Positions 1 to 6,447 of a stretch of DNA of 7,253 bases are shown one piece after another (position 1 is the stretch's first letter; every line of letters begins with the position of its first letter). Source of the stretch: Gemmatimonadaceae bacterium (lineage in GTDB: Bacteria > Gemmatimonadota > Gemmatimonadetes > Gemmatimonadales > Gemmatimonadaceae); NCBI GenBank assembly GCA_019689955.1, contig JADGGM010000145.1, positions 1-7,253 on the forward strand, written 5' to 3'. The position numbers and the translations under genes are program-made. Under the pieces are notes generated by a model, which searched no databases, was not told the origin of the DNA, and worked only from the letters and a program-made list of their open reading frames with translations.

Positions 1-830
1 GAGGCGCCGATGTCCATCACCACCACCTCGCCGTCGCGCATGAACCGGTCGTCGGCGCTGTAGTGGAGCGTGGTGGAGTTCGGCCCCGAGCCCACGATCG
101 TCGCGAACGAGGGACGGTCCGCGCCGTTGCGGCGGAAGGTGTACTCGATGAGCGCCTGGATCTCGAACTCGTTCAGCCCGGGCCGAATCGCGCGCATCGC
201 CTCGCGCTGCGCGCGCGCCGTCACATCCGCGGCCTTCCGGATGAGCGCGAGCTCGGCCGGGCTCTTGCGCCCGCGGAGCTGGAGCACGAGCGGGGAGAGG
301 TCGGTCAGCGTGACCTTGGGATGGCGCGCGCGGAGCGCGGCGACGTAGCGCGCGTCGGCGGAGCCGCCGCCGTCGTCGTTCAGCGCGGCGTCGCTCACCA
401 CGTACAACTGCGGGAGCGTGGCGAGCAGCGAGTCGAGCGTCGGGCGGAGCGCGGCGATGGGGCGCGCGGTCATCCCGGTCTGCCGCTGTGCCCCCTCCGG
501 GCCGGGACGAGGACCGGTCCACACCTCGCGCGCGGGCTCGCGCGGCTGCACGAAGAGCATGGCGGTCACCGTGCCCCCGCGCTTCACCATGACGAGCGCG
601 GCGTCGGGCTCGGCGAAGCCGGTGAGATAGTAGAACGACGGCGTCTGATAGAACGACAGATAGTCCTCCCGCGGCTCGTGCGCGCCGAGCGCGACGAGCA
701 CGCCGTCCTGCATGTGCGCCGCGACCGCGGCACGCCGCGCCGCGTACTCGGAGGCAGGGACCTGGGCAGCCACGGTTGGGGCGGGAGCGAGCACGGCCCA
801 CACGCACGCGACGAGCAGACAGCGAAGCAC
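1..830 (-). CDS. pepP: Secreted Xaa-Pro aminopeptidase (peptidase M24, aminopeptidase P type), N-terminal part, cut by the window edge
   Basis: I translated this frame by hand; 276 codons lie in the window and the gene continues past base 1. The family removes the N-terminal residue from peptides with proline in second position, using two metal ions. Residues 1-22 look like a signal peptide (LRCLLVACVWAVLAPAPTVAA, cut before Q23), so the enzyme probably works outside the cytoplasm. Residues about 27-150 match the aminopeptidase P N-terminal domain (TPSFYYLTGF at 63-72). The M24 fold starts near 195 (KSPAELALIRKAADV). His256 in LHY corresponds to the conserved active-site His, and Asp273 in VMDIGA to the first metal-ligand Asp; the other ligands lie off the window. 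The start is a GTG at 830 with GGAG at 839-842, 8 bases upstream. The frame stays open further upstream, with another GTG at 920, but that would put a long Arg-rich stretch before the signal peptide. It is divergent from the membrane-protein gene at 1129. The family is secure; the exact start is less so. Confidence 0.88.
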   Translation of the reverse strand, partial: MLRCLLVACVWAVLAPAPTVAAQVPASEYAARRAAVAAHMQDGVLVALGAHEPREDYLSFYQTPSFYYLTGFAEPDAALVMVKRGGTVTAMLFVQPREPAREVWTGPRPGPEGAQRQTGMTARPIAALRPTLDSLLATLPQLYVVSDAALNDDGGGSADARYVAALRARHPKVTLTDLSPLVLQLRGRKSPAELALIRKAADVTARAQREAMRAIRPGLNEFEIQALIEYTFRRNGADRPSFATIVGSGPNSTTLHYSADDRFMRDGEVVVMDIGA

Positions 831-1128
831 GAGAGAGACTCCGGCGAGAGGAAAGAGGGAGCGGGAGGAGGAGCGCGAGGCCGGAAGGCGGTGGGCGCGC
901 CGCGCGCGTGGTGCGACCACTCCGTCCAGACGTAATCGAAGGGGGCGACGCGAAAGATGCAACTCGGCAAGGACCCGGCACGCAGGGGCCGCCGGCGACG
1001 GGTACCCGCCTCCCGGGGGAGAATCGGGCCCGGCGGAGGACCGGGCGAGCGCGCCCCGTGCTTGTGGGGCAGCGTCCGGGGCGCAATGATAGAGGCGTTC
1101 CCAACCTCCACCACCAGGTGCGACCCCA
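831..1128. other. Divergent intergenic region between the aminopeptidase and yip1-like genes
   Basis: This stretch of 298 bases separates two divergent starts and should hold promoters for both. I see no convincing coding sequence. It contains short GC-rich inverted repeats: GCCCGG at 1028-1033 with CCGGGC at 1041-1046 around a 7-base loop, and the palindrome CGGGTACCCG at 999-1008. Such repeats are common by chance at this base composition. The most AT-rich patch (about 930-957) lies where a minus-strand promoter would be expected, but no good -35/-10 pair is visible there; the nearest is TTGCAT, 17 bases, TCGATT. A better plus-strand candidate is listed separately. No tRNA, riboswitch or known RNA motif was recognised. 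Confidence 0.6.
1062..1090 (+). promoter_or_regulatory. Candidate sigma-70-like promoter for the membrane protein-dehydrogenase pair
   Basis: TTGTGG at 1062-1067 and AATGAT at 1085-1090 are separated by 17 bases. They match 3 of 6 and 4 of 6 positions of the usual -35 and -10 boxes. The -10 candidate lies in the AT-rich patch just upstream of the gene and would give a leader of roughly 30 bases before the ATG at 1129. This is a pattern match only; no start-site data support it. Confidence 0.3.
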
Positions 1129-1857
1129 ATGACTACGACCGCGACTGCCAAGGCCCCGTCCGTCTGGGAAGACCTCGTCGACATCTTCATCTCGCCGTCG
1201 CAGGTGTTCGCCCGGCGCATGGGGCGCGGGGTGTTCTTCGTGCCGTTCCTCGTCTTCGTGATCCTGAGCGGGGTGCTCATGGTCGGGACCAAGCCCCTGG
1301 TCCAGCCGGTCTACGACGCCGTGGAGGCGCAGCAGGAAGCCGCCGCGCGCAAGGCCAGGCCGGACGTGACCGAGGAGCAGCTCGCGCAGATCAGGAGGTT
1401 CAACGACAAGTTCGCGGTGGTCTTCGCGATCATCGCCGTCGCGTTCGCGGTGGTGCTCACCGGGCTCGCGCTCTGGCTCGTCGGGAAGCTGTTCGACTCG
1501 CAGCAGACGGCGGGCGACGCGATGATGGTCTCGGCGTACTCGTTCCTCCCGAAGCTCCTGGCGTTCGTCGCCGCGGCGGTGATCGGGCTGTTGCGCGATC
1601 CCGCGAGCCTCACGTCGCCGTTCAGCATCTCGCTCGGCGTGGGGTTCTTCCTCAACAACGCGAACAGCTCGCCGCTCACGCAGGCGTTGCTCGGGCGCGT
1701 GGAGGTGTTCACGATCTGGGTGACGGTGCTGCTCGCCATCGGGCTCCACGTCACGGGGCGCGTGCCCAAGAAGCAGGCGTACATCGCCGCGGCGATCGTC
1801 TGGGTGCTCGGGGCCGTGCCGGGGGTGCTGGGCGCGCTGCGTCAGATGGGAGGGTGA
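1129..1857 (+). CDS. Yip1-family five-helix membrane protein
   Basis: This is a 242-residue integral membrane protein. The opening VWEDLVDIFISPSQVFARR (residues 12-30) resembles the short amphipathic N-terminus typical of bacterial Yip1 (PF04893) proteins, in which a D-I-F-x-S-P-x-x-V-F pattern precedes the first helix. Five hydrophobic segments follow at about 35-53, 96-119, 137-155, 192-209 and 217-237. Between the first two is a charged, Ala/Glu-rich loop (about 60-93) that may form a short helix. The family's role in bacteria is not established, so none is assigned. The ATG has AGGTG at 1116-1120, 8 bases upstream. The stop codon overlaps the dehydrogenase start by one base (TGATG at 1855-1859), so the two are probably co-transcribed and translationally coupled. 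Base composition matches its neighbours. The membrane location is firm; the family call rests on the N-terminal pattern and topology. Confidence 0.75.
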   Translation: MTTTATAKAPSVWEDLVDIFISPSQVFARRMGRGVFFVPFLVFVILSGVLMVGTKPLVQPVYDAVEAQQEAAARKARPDVTEEQLAQIRRFNDKFAVVFAIIAVAFAVVLTGLALWLVGKLFDSQQTAGDAMMVSAYSFLPKLLAFVAAAVIGLLRDPASLTSPFSISLGVGFFLNNANSSPLTQALLGRVEVFTIWVTVLLAIGLHVTGRVPKKQAYIAAAIVWVLGAVPGVLGALRQMGG

Positions 1858-2840
1858 TGCGCGCGATGGTGCTCGAGCGGCCCGGTGAGCCGCTCCGGGC
1901 GCGCGAGCTGCCGCGGCCGGACCCCGGGCCGGGGCAGCTCCTCATCGCGGTGCGTGCGTGCGGTGTCTGCCGCACCGACCTTCACGTGCACGATGGGGAG
2001 CTCCCGAACCCGAAGCTCCCCCTCGTGCTGGGGCACGAGATCGTCGGGACCGTGGTGGCGCAGGGGCGTGGCGTCACGCGCTTCGCCGAGGGGGACCGCG
2101 TGGGCGTCCCCTGGCTCGGCTGGACGTGCGGCGTGTGCCGCTACTGCCGCGCGGGGCACGAGAACCTGTGCGACCGAGCGCGCTTCACCGGGTACACGCT
2201 CGACGGCGGCTACGCCGAGTACGTGGTCGCCGACGAGCGCTACACCTTCCCGATCCCGGCCGCGTACGACGATCCCTCCGCGGCCCCGCTGCTCTGCGCG
2301 GGGCTCATCGGCTATCGGTCGCTCCGGGCGGCGGGGGAAGGGGAGCGGCTCGGCCTCTACGGCTTCGGCGCGGCCGCGCACATCATCGCGCAGGTCGCGC
2401 GGTACCAGGGGTGGCGCGTGTTCGCGTTCACTCGCCCGGGGGACGTGGCAGGCCAACGGTTCGCGCGCGAGCTCGGCGCCGTGTGGGCCGGCGACTCCAC
2501 GCAGCTCCCCCCGGAGCCGCTCGACGCAGCGATCATCTTCGCCCCCGCCGGCGCGCTCGTCCCCGCAGCGCTCCGCGCGGTCGTGAAGGGAGGGACGGTG
2601 GTGTGCGCCGGCATCCACATGAGCGACATCCCGTCCTTCTCGTACGACCTGCTCTGGGGGGAGCGCACGGTGCGCTCGGTGGCCAACCTCACGCGTCGCG
2701 ACGGCGAGGAGCTCCTCGCGCTCGCCCCGCGCGTCCCGGTGCACACCTCGGTGGACGTCCGCCCGCTCGCCCAGGCGAACGAAGCGCTCGATGCGCTCCG
2801 CGCGGGGGCGGTGACGGGGGCGATCGTGCTCAGGCCTTGA
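1857..2840 (+). CDS. Zinc-dependent alcohol dehydrogenase family protein (medium-chain dehydrogenase/reductase)
   Basis: This 327-residue NAD(P)-dependent oxidoreductase resembles the short zinc alcohol dehydrogenase subgroup described by TIGR02822; the natural substrate is unknown. Catalytic zinc ligands are visible as Cys38 in ACGVCRTDLH and His60-Glu61 in GHE, with Cys147 in LLCAGLIGYR as the likely third. The structural zinc loop has Cys91, Cys94, Cys97 and Cys105 (CGVCRYCRAGHENLC). The nucleotide-binding turn is GFGAAAH at 169-175. The C-terminal motifs GGTVVCAGIHMSDIPSF and LLWGERTVRSVANLTRRDG are typical of this subgroup. All expected residues are present, so it should be active. The frame is open far upstream to about 957, but homology begins at MRAMVLERPG, so ATG 1857 was chosen; ATG 1866 is an alternative. 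GGAGG at 1849-1853 is only 3 bases from the first and 12 from the second. The 3' end overlaps the converging acyl-CoA dehydrogenase gene by 11 bp. Confidence 0.9.
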   Translation: MRAMVLERPGEPLRARELPRPDPGPGQLLIAVRACGVCRTDLHVHDGELPNPKLPLVLGHEIVGTVVAQGRGVTRFAEGDRVGVPWLGWTCGVCRYCRAGHENLCDRARFTGYTLDGGYAEYVVADERYTFPIPAAYDDPSAAPLLCAGLIGYRSLRAAGEGERLGLYGFGAAAHIIAQVARYQGWRVFAFTRPGDVAGQRFARELGAVWAGDSTQLPPEPLDAAIIFAPAGALVPAALRAVVKGGTVVCAGIHMSDIPSFSYDLLWGERTVRSVANLTRRDGEELLALAPRVPVHTSVDVRPLAQANEALDALRAGAVTGAIVLRP

Positions 2841-3999
2841 GCACCAGCTTCGCGATCGTCTGGAGCTGCATGTTCGACGTCCCCTCGTAGATCGTTCCGA
2901 TCTTCGCGTCGCGGTAGAACTTCTCCACGGGGTAGTCCTTCGTGTAGCCGTAGCCGCCGTGCAGCTCCACGCAGAGCGACGTCACGCGCTCGCACACCTG
3001 CGAGGCGAAGAGCTTGGCCATCGCCGCCTCACGCGTGTACGGCTGCCCCGCATCGTGGAGGCGCGCGGCGTTGTAGACCATGAGGCGCGCCGCCTCGAGC
3101 TCCGTGGCCGCTTGGGCGATCTGGAACTGCACCCCCTGGAACTCGGCGATCGCCTTGCCGAACTGCTTGCGCTCCCGCAGGTAGGCCACCGTCGTGTCGA
3201 GCGCGCCCTGCGCGACGCCGATCATCTGCGCGCCGATCCCGATCCGCCCGCCGTTCAGCGTCTCGATCGCGATCTTGTACCCTTGCCCCACGGGGCCGAG
3301 GACGTTCGCCGCCGGCACCTCGCACTGGTCGAGGATGAGCTCCGTCGTGCTCGACGCGCGAATCCCGAGCTTGTCTTCCTTCTTCCCCACGGAGAAGCCC
3401 GGGAAGTCGCGCTCCACGATGAAGGCGGTGATCCCCTTGTATCCCGCCTCGGGCTTGGCGTTGGCGAACACCACGTAGATCCCCGCCTCGGCGCCGTTCG
3501 TGATCCACATCTTGCGCCCGGTGAGCACCCAGGTGTCGCCGCGCTGCTCCGCGCGCGTGGCGAGCCCGAACGCGTCGGACCCCGCCCCCGGCTCGGAGAG
3601 CGCGTACGCGCCCACCGTCTTGCTCGTGAGCTGCGGGAGATACTTCGCCTTCTGCGCGTCGCTCCCGTAGCGCACGATGGGGGCGATGGCGAGCGTGTTC
3701 TGCACGTCCATGAGGATCGCCGCCGAGGCGTCGACGCGGCTCAGCGCCTCGACCGCGAGCGTGACCATCATGAGCGTCCCGCCGGAGCCGCCGTACTGCT
3801 CCGGCACCTCGATCCCCATCAACCCGAGCTCGAAGAATCGCGGGATCAGCTCGGGGTCGAGCTTCCCCGCGGCCTCCATGGCCTTGACGCGCGGGCGGAT
3901 CGCTTCGTCCGCGAACGCCGCCACGGCGTCGCGGAACATCGTCTCCTCGTCGGAGAGCGTGGTGAGGGGGGCGTGGACGGTGTGGAGCTCTGTCGTCAT
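2830..3999 (-). CDS. Acyl-CoA dehydrogenase, short/branched-chain type
   Basis: This is a 389-residue flavoprotein of normal full length. It should introduce the alpha-beta double bond into an acyl-CoA and pass electrons to electron-transfer flavoprotein. The three family domains are present: N-terminal helices about 15-128, the middle beta domain with YALSEPGAGSD (132-142) and MWITNG (164-169) for FAD contact, and C-terminal helices from about 235. The C-terminal part includes RKQFGKAI (277-284) and ELHGGYGYTKDYPVEKFYRD (345-364). The catalytic base is Glu372 in GTIYEGTSN, the position used by short- and branched-chain members. Long stretches (GYKGITAFIVERD, KLGIRASST, GRIGIGAQM) resemble human ACADSB, so 2-methylbutyryl-CoA or isobutyryl-CoA is a reasonable guess, but butyryl-CoA cannot be excluded. 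The start overlaps the chelatase stop as ATGA (3996-3999) with no clear ribosome site, which suggests coupling. The last 11 bases overlap the converging dehydrogenase gene. Confidence 0.93.
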   Translation of the reverse strand: MTTELHTVHAPLTTLSDEETMFRDAVAAFADEAIRPRVKAMEAAGKLDPELIPRFFELGLMGIEVPEQYGGSGGTLMMVTLAVEALSRVDASAAILMDVQNTLAIAPIVRYGSDAQKAKYLPQLTSKTVGAYALSEPGAGSDAFGLATRAEQRGDTWVLTGRKMWITNGAEAGIYVVFANAKPEAGYKGITAFIVERDFPGFSVGKKEDKLGIRASSTTELILDQCEVPAANVLGPVGQGYKIAIETLNGGRIGIGAQMIGVAQGALDTTVAYLRERKQFGKAIAEFQGVQFQIAQAATELEAARLMVYNAARLHDAGQPYTREAAMAKLFASQVCERVTSLCVELHGGYGYTKDYPVEKFYRDAKIGTIYEGTSNMQLQTIAKLVLKA

Positions 4000-4388
4000 G
4001 TGGTCACGTAGGCCGCGTTCCCCGTCGGCACCACGCCGGCACGTTCCAGCACTACCTGCGCGAGCTTCTCGTGCACGCCGAACGCCGGGGTCACGGAGAA
4101 GCGCACGGTGGGGAAACGCGCGGCCGCTTCGGCCACGAGACGCGGGATGTCGCGAGTGGAATGTTTGCCGGGGGAGAGCATGTACGGGAACGCGATGACC
4201 TCATCCGCTCCCGCGCGGACGCACGCCTCGAACCCCTGCGCGATCGTCGGCTCGGCCAGCTCCATGTGCGCCACCTTCACGATCACGCCGTCCCCGGCCA
4301 GCTGTTGGACGAGCTCACCCATGCGTTCCAGCATCTCATTGGCGGCTTCCCGGACGGAGCCGTGATCGACGAGCAGAATGGCTTTCAT
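3996..4388 (-). CDS. cbiX: Short CbiX/SirB-type sirohydrochlorin chelatase
   Basis: This 130-residue cytoplasmic protein belongs to the CbiX/SirB chelatase family, which inserts Co2+ or Fe2+ into sirohydrochlorin on the way to cobalamin or siroheme. The two metal-handling histidines are visible: His9 in LLVDHGS near the N-terminus and His76 in LSPGKHSTRDIP. The linking motif HMELAEPTI (41-49) and the AFPYMLSPG strand are also typical. The protein is about half the length of the usual two-domain bacterial enzyme and matches the single-domain CbiX-S form, which works as a homodimer in archaea. Which metal it inserts cannot be read from the sequence. ATG 4388 is preceded by a weak purine-rich site (GAGAG, 6 bases upstream). 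Its 136-base leader holds a terminator-like hairpin, so it may receive only partial read-through from the methionine genes. Its stop overlaps the acyl-CoA dehydrogenase start by 4 bases. A CbiX-like protein of other function is the main alternative. Confidence 0.82.
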   Translation of the reverse strand: MKAILLVDHGSVREAANEMLERMGELVQQLAGDGVIVKVAHMELAEPTIAQGFEACVRAGADEVIAFPYMLSPGKHSTRDIPRLVAEAAARFPTVRFSVTPAFGVHEKLAQVVLERAGVVPTGNAAYVTT

Positions 4389-4454
4389 GTCTCGCTCTCG
4401 AGGACGACGGTGGGGGCCAGCGTGGCTGGGCCGTTCCGACGTTCAAACTTAACA

Positions 4455-4483
4455 CCCCAGGGTCCGCGACGCGTACCCTGGGG
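4455..4483 (-). terminator. Strong hairpin, probable Rho-independent terminator of the methionine gene group
   Basis: CCCCAGGGT (4455-4463) and ACCCTGGGG (4475-4483) form a perfect 9-bp stem around 11 bases. Three further pairs (CGC 4465-4467 with GCG 4471-4473) are possible inside after one mismatch. Read on the minus strand the stem is followed by TGTTAAGTTTGAAC, a modest T-rich tract in an otherwise very GC-rich region. It lies 42 bases after the fusion gene's stop and 67 bases before the chelatase start. The tail is not a clean U-run, so termination may be partial, or the hairpin may be a processing or stability element. A smaller stem (CCAGC 4417-4421, GCTGG 4425-4429) lies between it and the chelatase. 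Confidence 0.6.
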
Positions 4484-4524
4484 CCGGCGCCGGCGCCCGC
4501 CGCGCCGCGTGAACGGGCCGCGCG

Positions 4525-6447
4525 TCACGGCGCGACCGTGCTGCGCGCGTCGCCGAACACGTCCAGCGCCAGCTCCACCCGCCCGAACGGCGCCGAGACC
4601 TGCACCCCCTGCACGGCGCCGCGCACGCGTTCGAGCATCTCGCGGGCGATGGCGATCCCTTCGGCCAGCGCGTGTTCCTTGGAGCGCTCGCTCGCCCGCC
4701 GCATGCGCGCGATCACGGTGTCGGGGACCACGACCCCCGGCACCTCGTTCGCCAGGAACTCGGCGTTGCGCGCGGAGACCAGCGGCCAGATCCCGGCGAT
4801 GACCGGGATGCGCACGTGCTCGATCGACGCCACGAACCGCTCCAGTTGCCCGACGTCGAAGACGGGCTGCGTGATCGCGAACTCCGCCCCCGCGTCCACC
4901 TTCCACTCGAACCGCCGCAGCTCGTACGCGGGATCGATCGCCGCGGGGTTCACGCCGACGCCGATGGCGAACGCGGTCGGCGTCCCGATCGCGTGCCCGC
5001 CGGGGTCGAGCCCGCGGTTCAGCCGGCTCACGAGGTTCGTGAGACCGATGGAGTCGATGTCGAACACGGCCGTCGCGTCGGGGTAGGGGCCCATCTTCGG
5101 CGGATCACCGGTGATGATGAGCAGGTTCCGGAGCCCCATCGCCGACGCGCCGAGGAGGTCGCTCAGCATGCCGAGGAGGTTCCGGTCGCGGCAGCAGTAG
5201 TGCGTGACCGTCTCGATCCCGATCTTCTGCTCGATGAGGAGGCTCGTCATGAGCGCCCCCATCCGGCTCTGCGCGCGCGGCCCGTCGGGGACGTTCACCG
5301 CGTCCACCCCCGCCTTGGCGAGCGCGGCGACCCCCTCGAGCATCCGCGTCGCATCCACGCCGCGCGGCGGCACGATCTCGACCGACGTCACGAACTCGCC
5401 GCGCGCGATCTTCCCGGCCCAGCGCGACCGCTGGGCGAACGGGACGGGCTCCACCCCGCCGGCCTCGCCGGCATCGGCGGGCGCGCCGCCATCGCGGCGT
5501 GCGGCGAGGTCGTCGGTGTGCGGGAGCTGGTAGCGCAACGACGCGCGCCACTGCTGGCGCGGCACGAGCGGGCGAATCCCTTCCACGATCGCCTTGATGT
5601 GCTCCGGCGTGGTGCCGCAGCACCCGCCGATCACCTTCGCGCCCGCCTGGATGAGGTGCCGCGCGTAGTTCGCCATGTATTCGGGGCTCGCCATGTACAT
5701 CGTGCGCCCCCCCACGTCGCGCGGCATCCCGGCGTTGGGCTGCGCGCTCAGCTTGCGCGACGTCACCGGGGTCATCTCCTCGATCGCGTCGAGGATCGTC
5801 TGCGGCCCCACGGAGCAGTTGAGCCCGATCACGTCGGCCCCCCACGCGTCGAGCGTCCTGGCGATGTCTTCGGGGGTGGCGCCGTACGCGGTGATCCCGT
5901 CCTGCCCGATGGTCATTTGCGCGATGACGGGAACCGACGAATCCACCTCGCGCGCGGCGAGGATCGCCTGCTCGATCTCGTGCAGGTCGCTGAACGTCTC
6001 CAGCACGAAGAGGTCGGCCCCCCCTTCGCGCAGCGCCTGGAGCTGCTCGCGGAAGAGGGCGCGCGCCTCGTCGCGCCCGGTGGGGCCGAAGGGCTCGATG
6101 CGCACGCCGAGCGGGCCCACGGCGCCGGCCACGAGCACGTGGTCCCCCGCGGCCTCCCGCGCCAGCTCTGCGGCGCGACGGTTGACCTCCGCCACCTGCG
6201 CCTCGAGCCCGTACGGCGCGAGCTTGAGCCGGTTCGCTCCGAAGCTGTTCGTTTCCAGCACCTCCGCGCCCGCTTTCACGTACGCCCGGTGCACGTCGCG
6301 CACGAGGTCGGGGGTGCGAAGGTTCAGCTCGTCGTAGCACTGGTTGATGAACACGCCTTTGGCGTACAGCATCGTGCCCATCGCGCCGTCGAACAGGACG
6401 ACGCGGTCGGGGTCGAGCACTTCGCGCGGATCGCGTCGCTCGCTCAT
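4525..6447 (-). CDS. Fusion of homocysteine S-methyltransferase and 5,10-methylenetetrahydrofolate reductase (YitJ-like)
   Basis: This 640-residue protein has two joined enzymes. Residues about 10-295 are a Zn-dependent homocysteine methyltransferase domain, with the nucleophile-binding cysteines Cys211 (GLNCS) and Cys276-Cys277 (GGCCGTTPEHI), DGAMGTML at 20-27 and ETNSFG at 65-70. A low-complexity linker (about 311-336, Ala/Gly/Asp-rich) leads to a MetF-type reductase (about 340-620), which reduces methylene-tetrahydrofolate to methyl-tetrahydrofolate with FAD. Visible reductase residues are Glu357 in EIVPPRG, Asp448 in ITGDPP and Gln527 in ITQPVFD, matching MetF Glu28, Asp120 and Gln183. 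The order and length fit the Bacillus YitJ family (about 612 residues). There is no cobalamin domain. The frame stays open upstream over metH, but homology starts at MSERRDPREV; ATG 6447 has GGGGAG 9 bases upstream and overlaps the metH stop as ATGA (6444-6447). Coupling to metH suggests that it supplies methyl donor and homocysteine module to that enzyme. A stand-alone B12-independent methyltransferase role is the alternative. Confidence 0.93.
   Translation of the reverse strand: MSERRDPREVLDPDRVVLFDGAMGTMLYAKGVFINQCYDELNLRTPDLVRDVHRAYVKAGAEVLETNSFGANRLKLAPYGLEAQVAEVNRRAAELAREAAGDHVLVAGAVGPLGVRIEPFGPTGRDEARALFREQLQALREGGADLFVLETFSDLHEIEQAILAAREVDSSVPVIAQMTIGQDGITAYGATPEDIARTLDAWGADVIGLNCSVGPQTILDAIEEMTPVTSRKLSAQPNAGMPRDVGGRTMYMASPEYMANYARHLIQAGAKVIGGCCGTTPEHIKAIVEGIRPLVPRQQWRASLRYQLPHTDDLAARRDGGAPADAGEAGGVEPVPFAQRSRWAGKIARGEFVTSVEIVPPRGVDATRMLEGVAALAKAGVDAVNVPDGPRAQSRMGALMTSLLIEQKIGIETVTHYCCRDRNLLGMLSDLLGASAMGLRNLLIITGDPPKMGPYPDATAVFDIDSIGLTNLVSRLNRGLDPGGHAIGTPTAFAIGVGVNPAAIDPAYELRRFEWKVDAGAEFAITQPVFDVGQLERFVASIEHVRIPVIAGIWPLVSARNAEFLANEVPGVVVPDTVIARMRRASERSKEHALAEGIAIAREMLERVRGAVQGVQVSAPFGRVELALDVFGDARSTVAP

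Noticed and set aside
63..935. Plus-strand open frames opposite the aminopeptidase
   Set aside because: No recognisable motif and extreme Arg content. The minus-strand frame gives a signal peptide, an aminopeptidase P N-domain and M24 residues.
1028..1046. Inverted repeat GCCCGG/CCGGGC upstream of the candidate promoter, considered as an operator
   Set aside because: Only 6 bp of G/C, expected by chance in this composition, with no second copy found nearby.
584..1129. Minus-strand ATG-initiated frame of 181 codons spanning the intergenic region and the aminopeptidase start
   Set aside because: It is out of frame with the aminopeptidase, is Pro/Arg/Ser-rich and has no motifs. The true gene starts with GTG in another frame.
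957..1856. Upstream extension of the alcohol dehydrogenase frame by about 300 codons
   Set aside because: It runs out of frame across the Yip1-like gene and looks like a compositional shadow. The dehydrogenase family begins at MRAMVLERPG (1857).
2830..4011. Long plus-strand open frame opposite the acyl-CoA dehydrogenase
   Set aside because: Arg/Leu/Asp-rich shadow. The minus strand carries the complete acyl-CoA dehydrogenase signature set.
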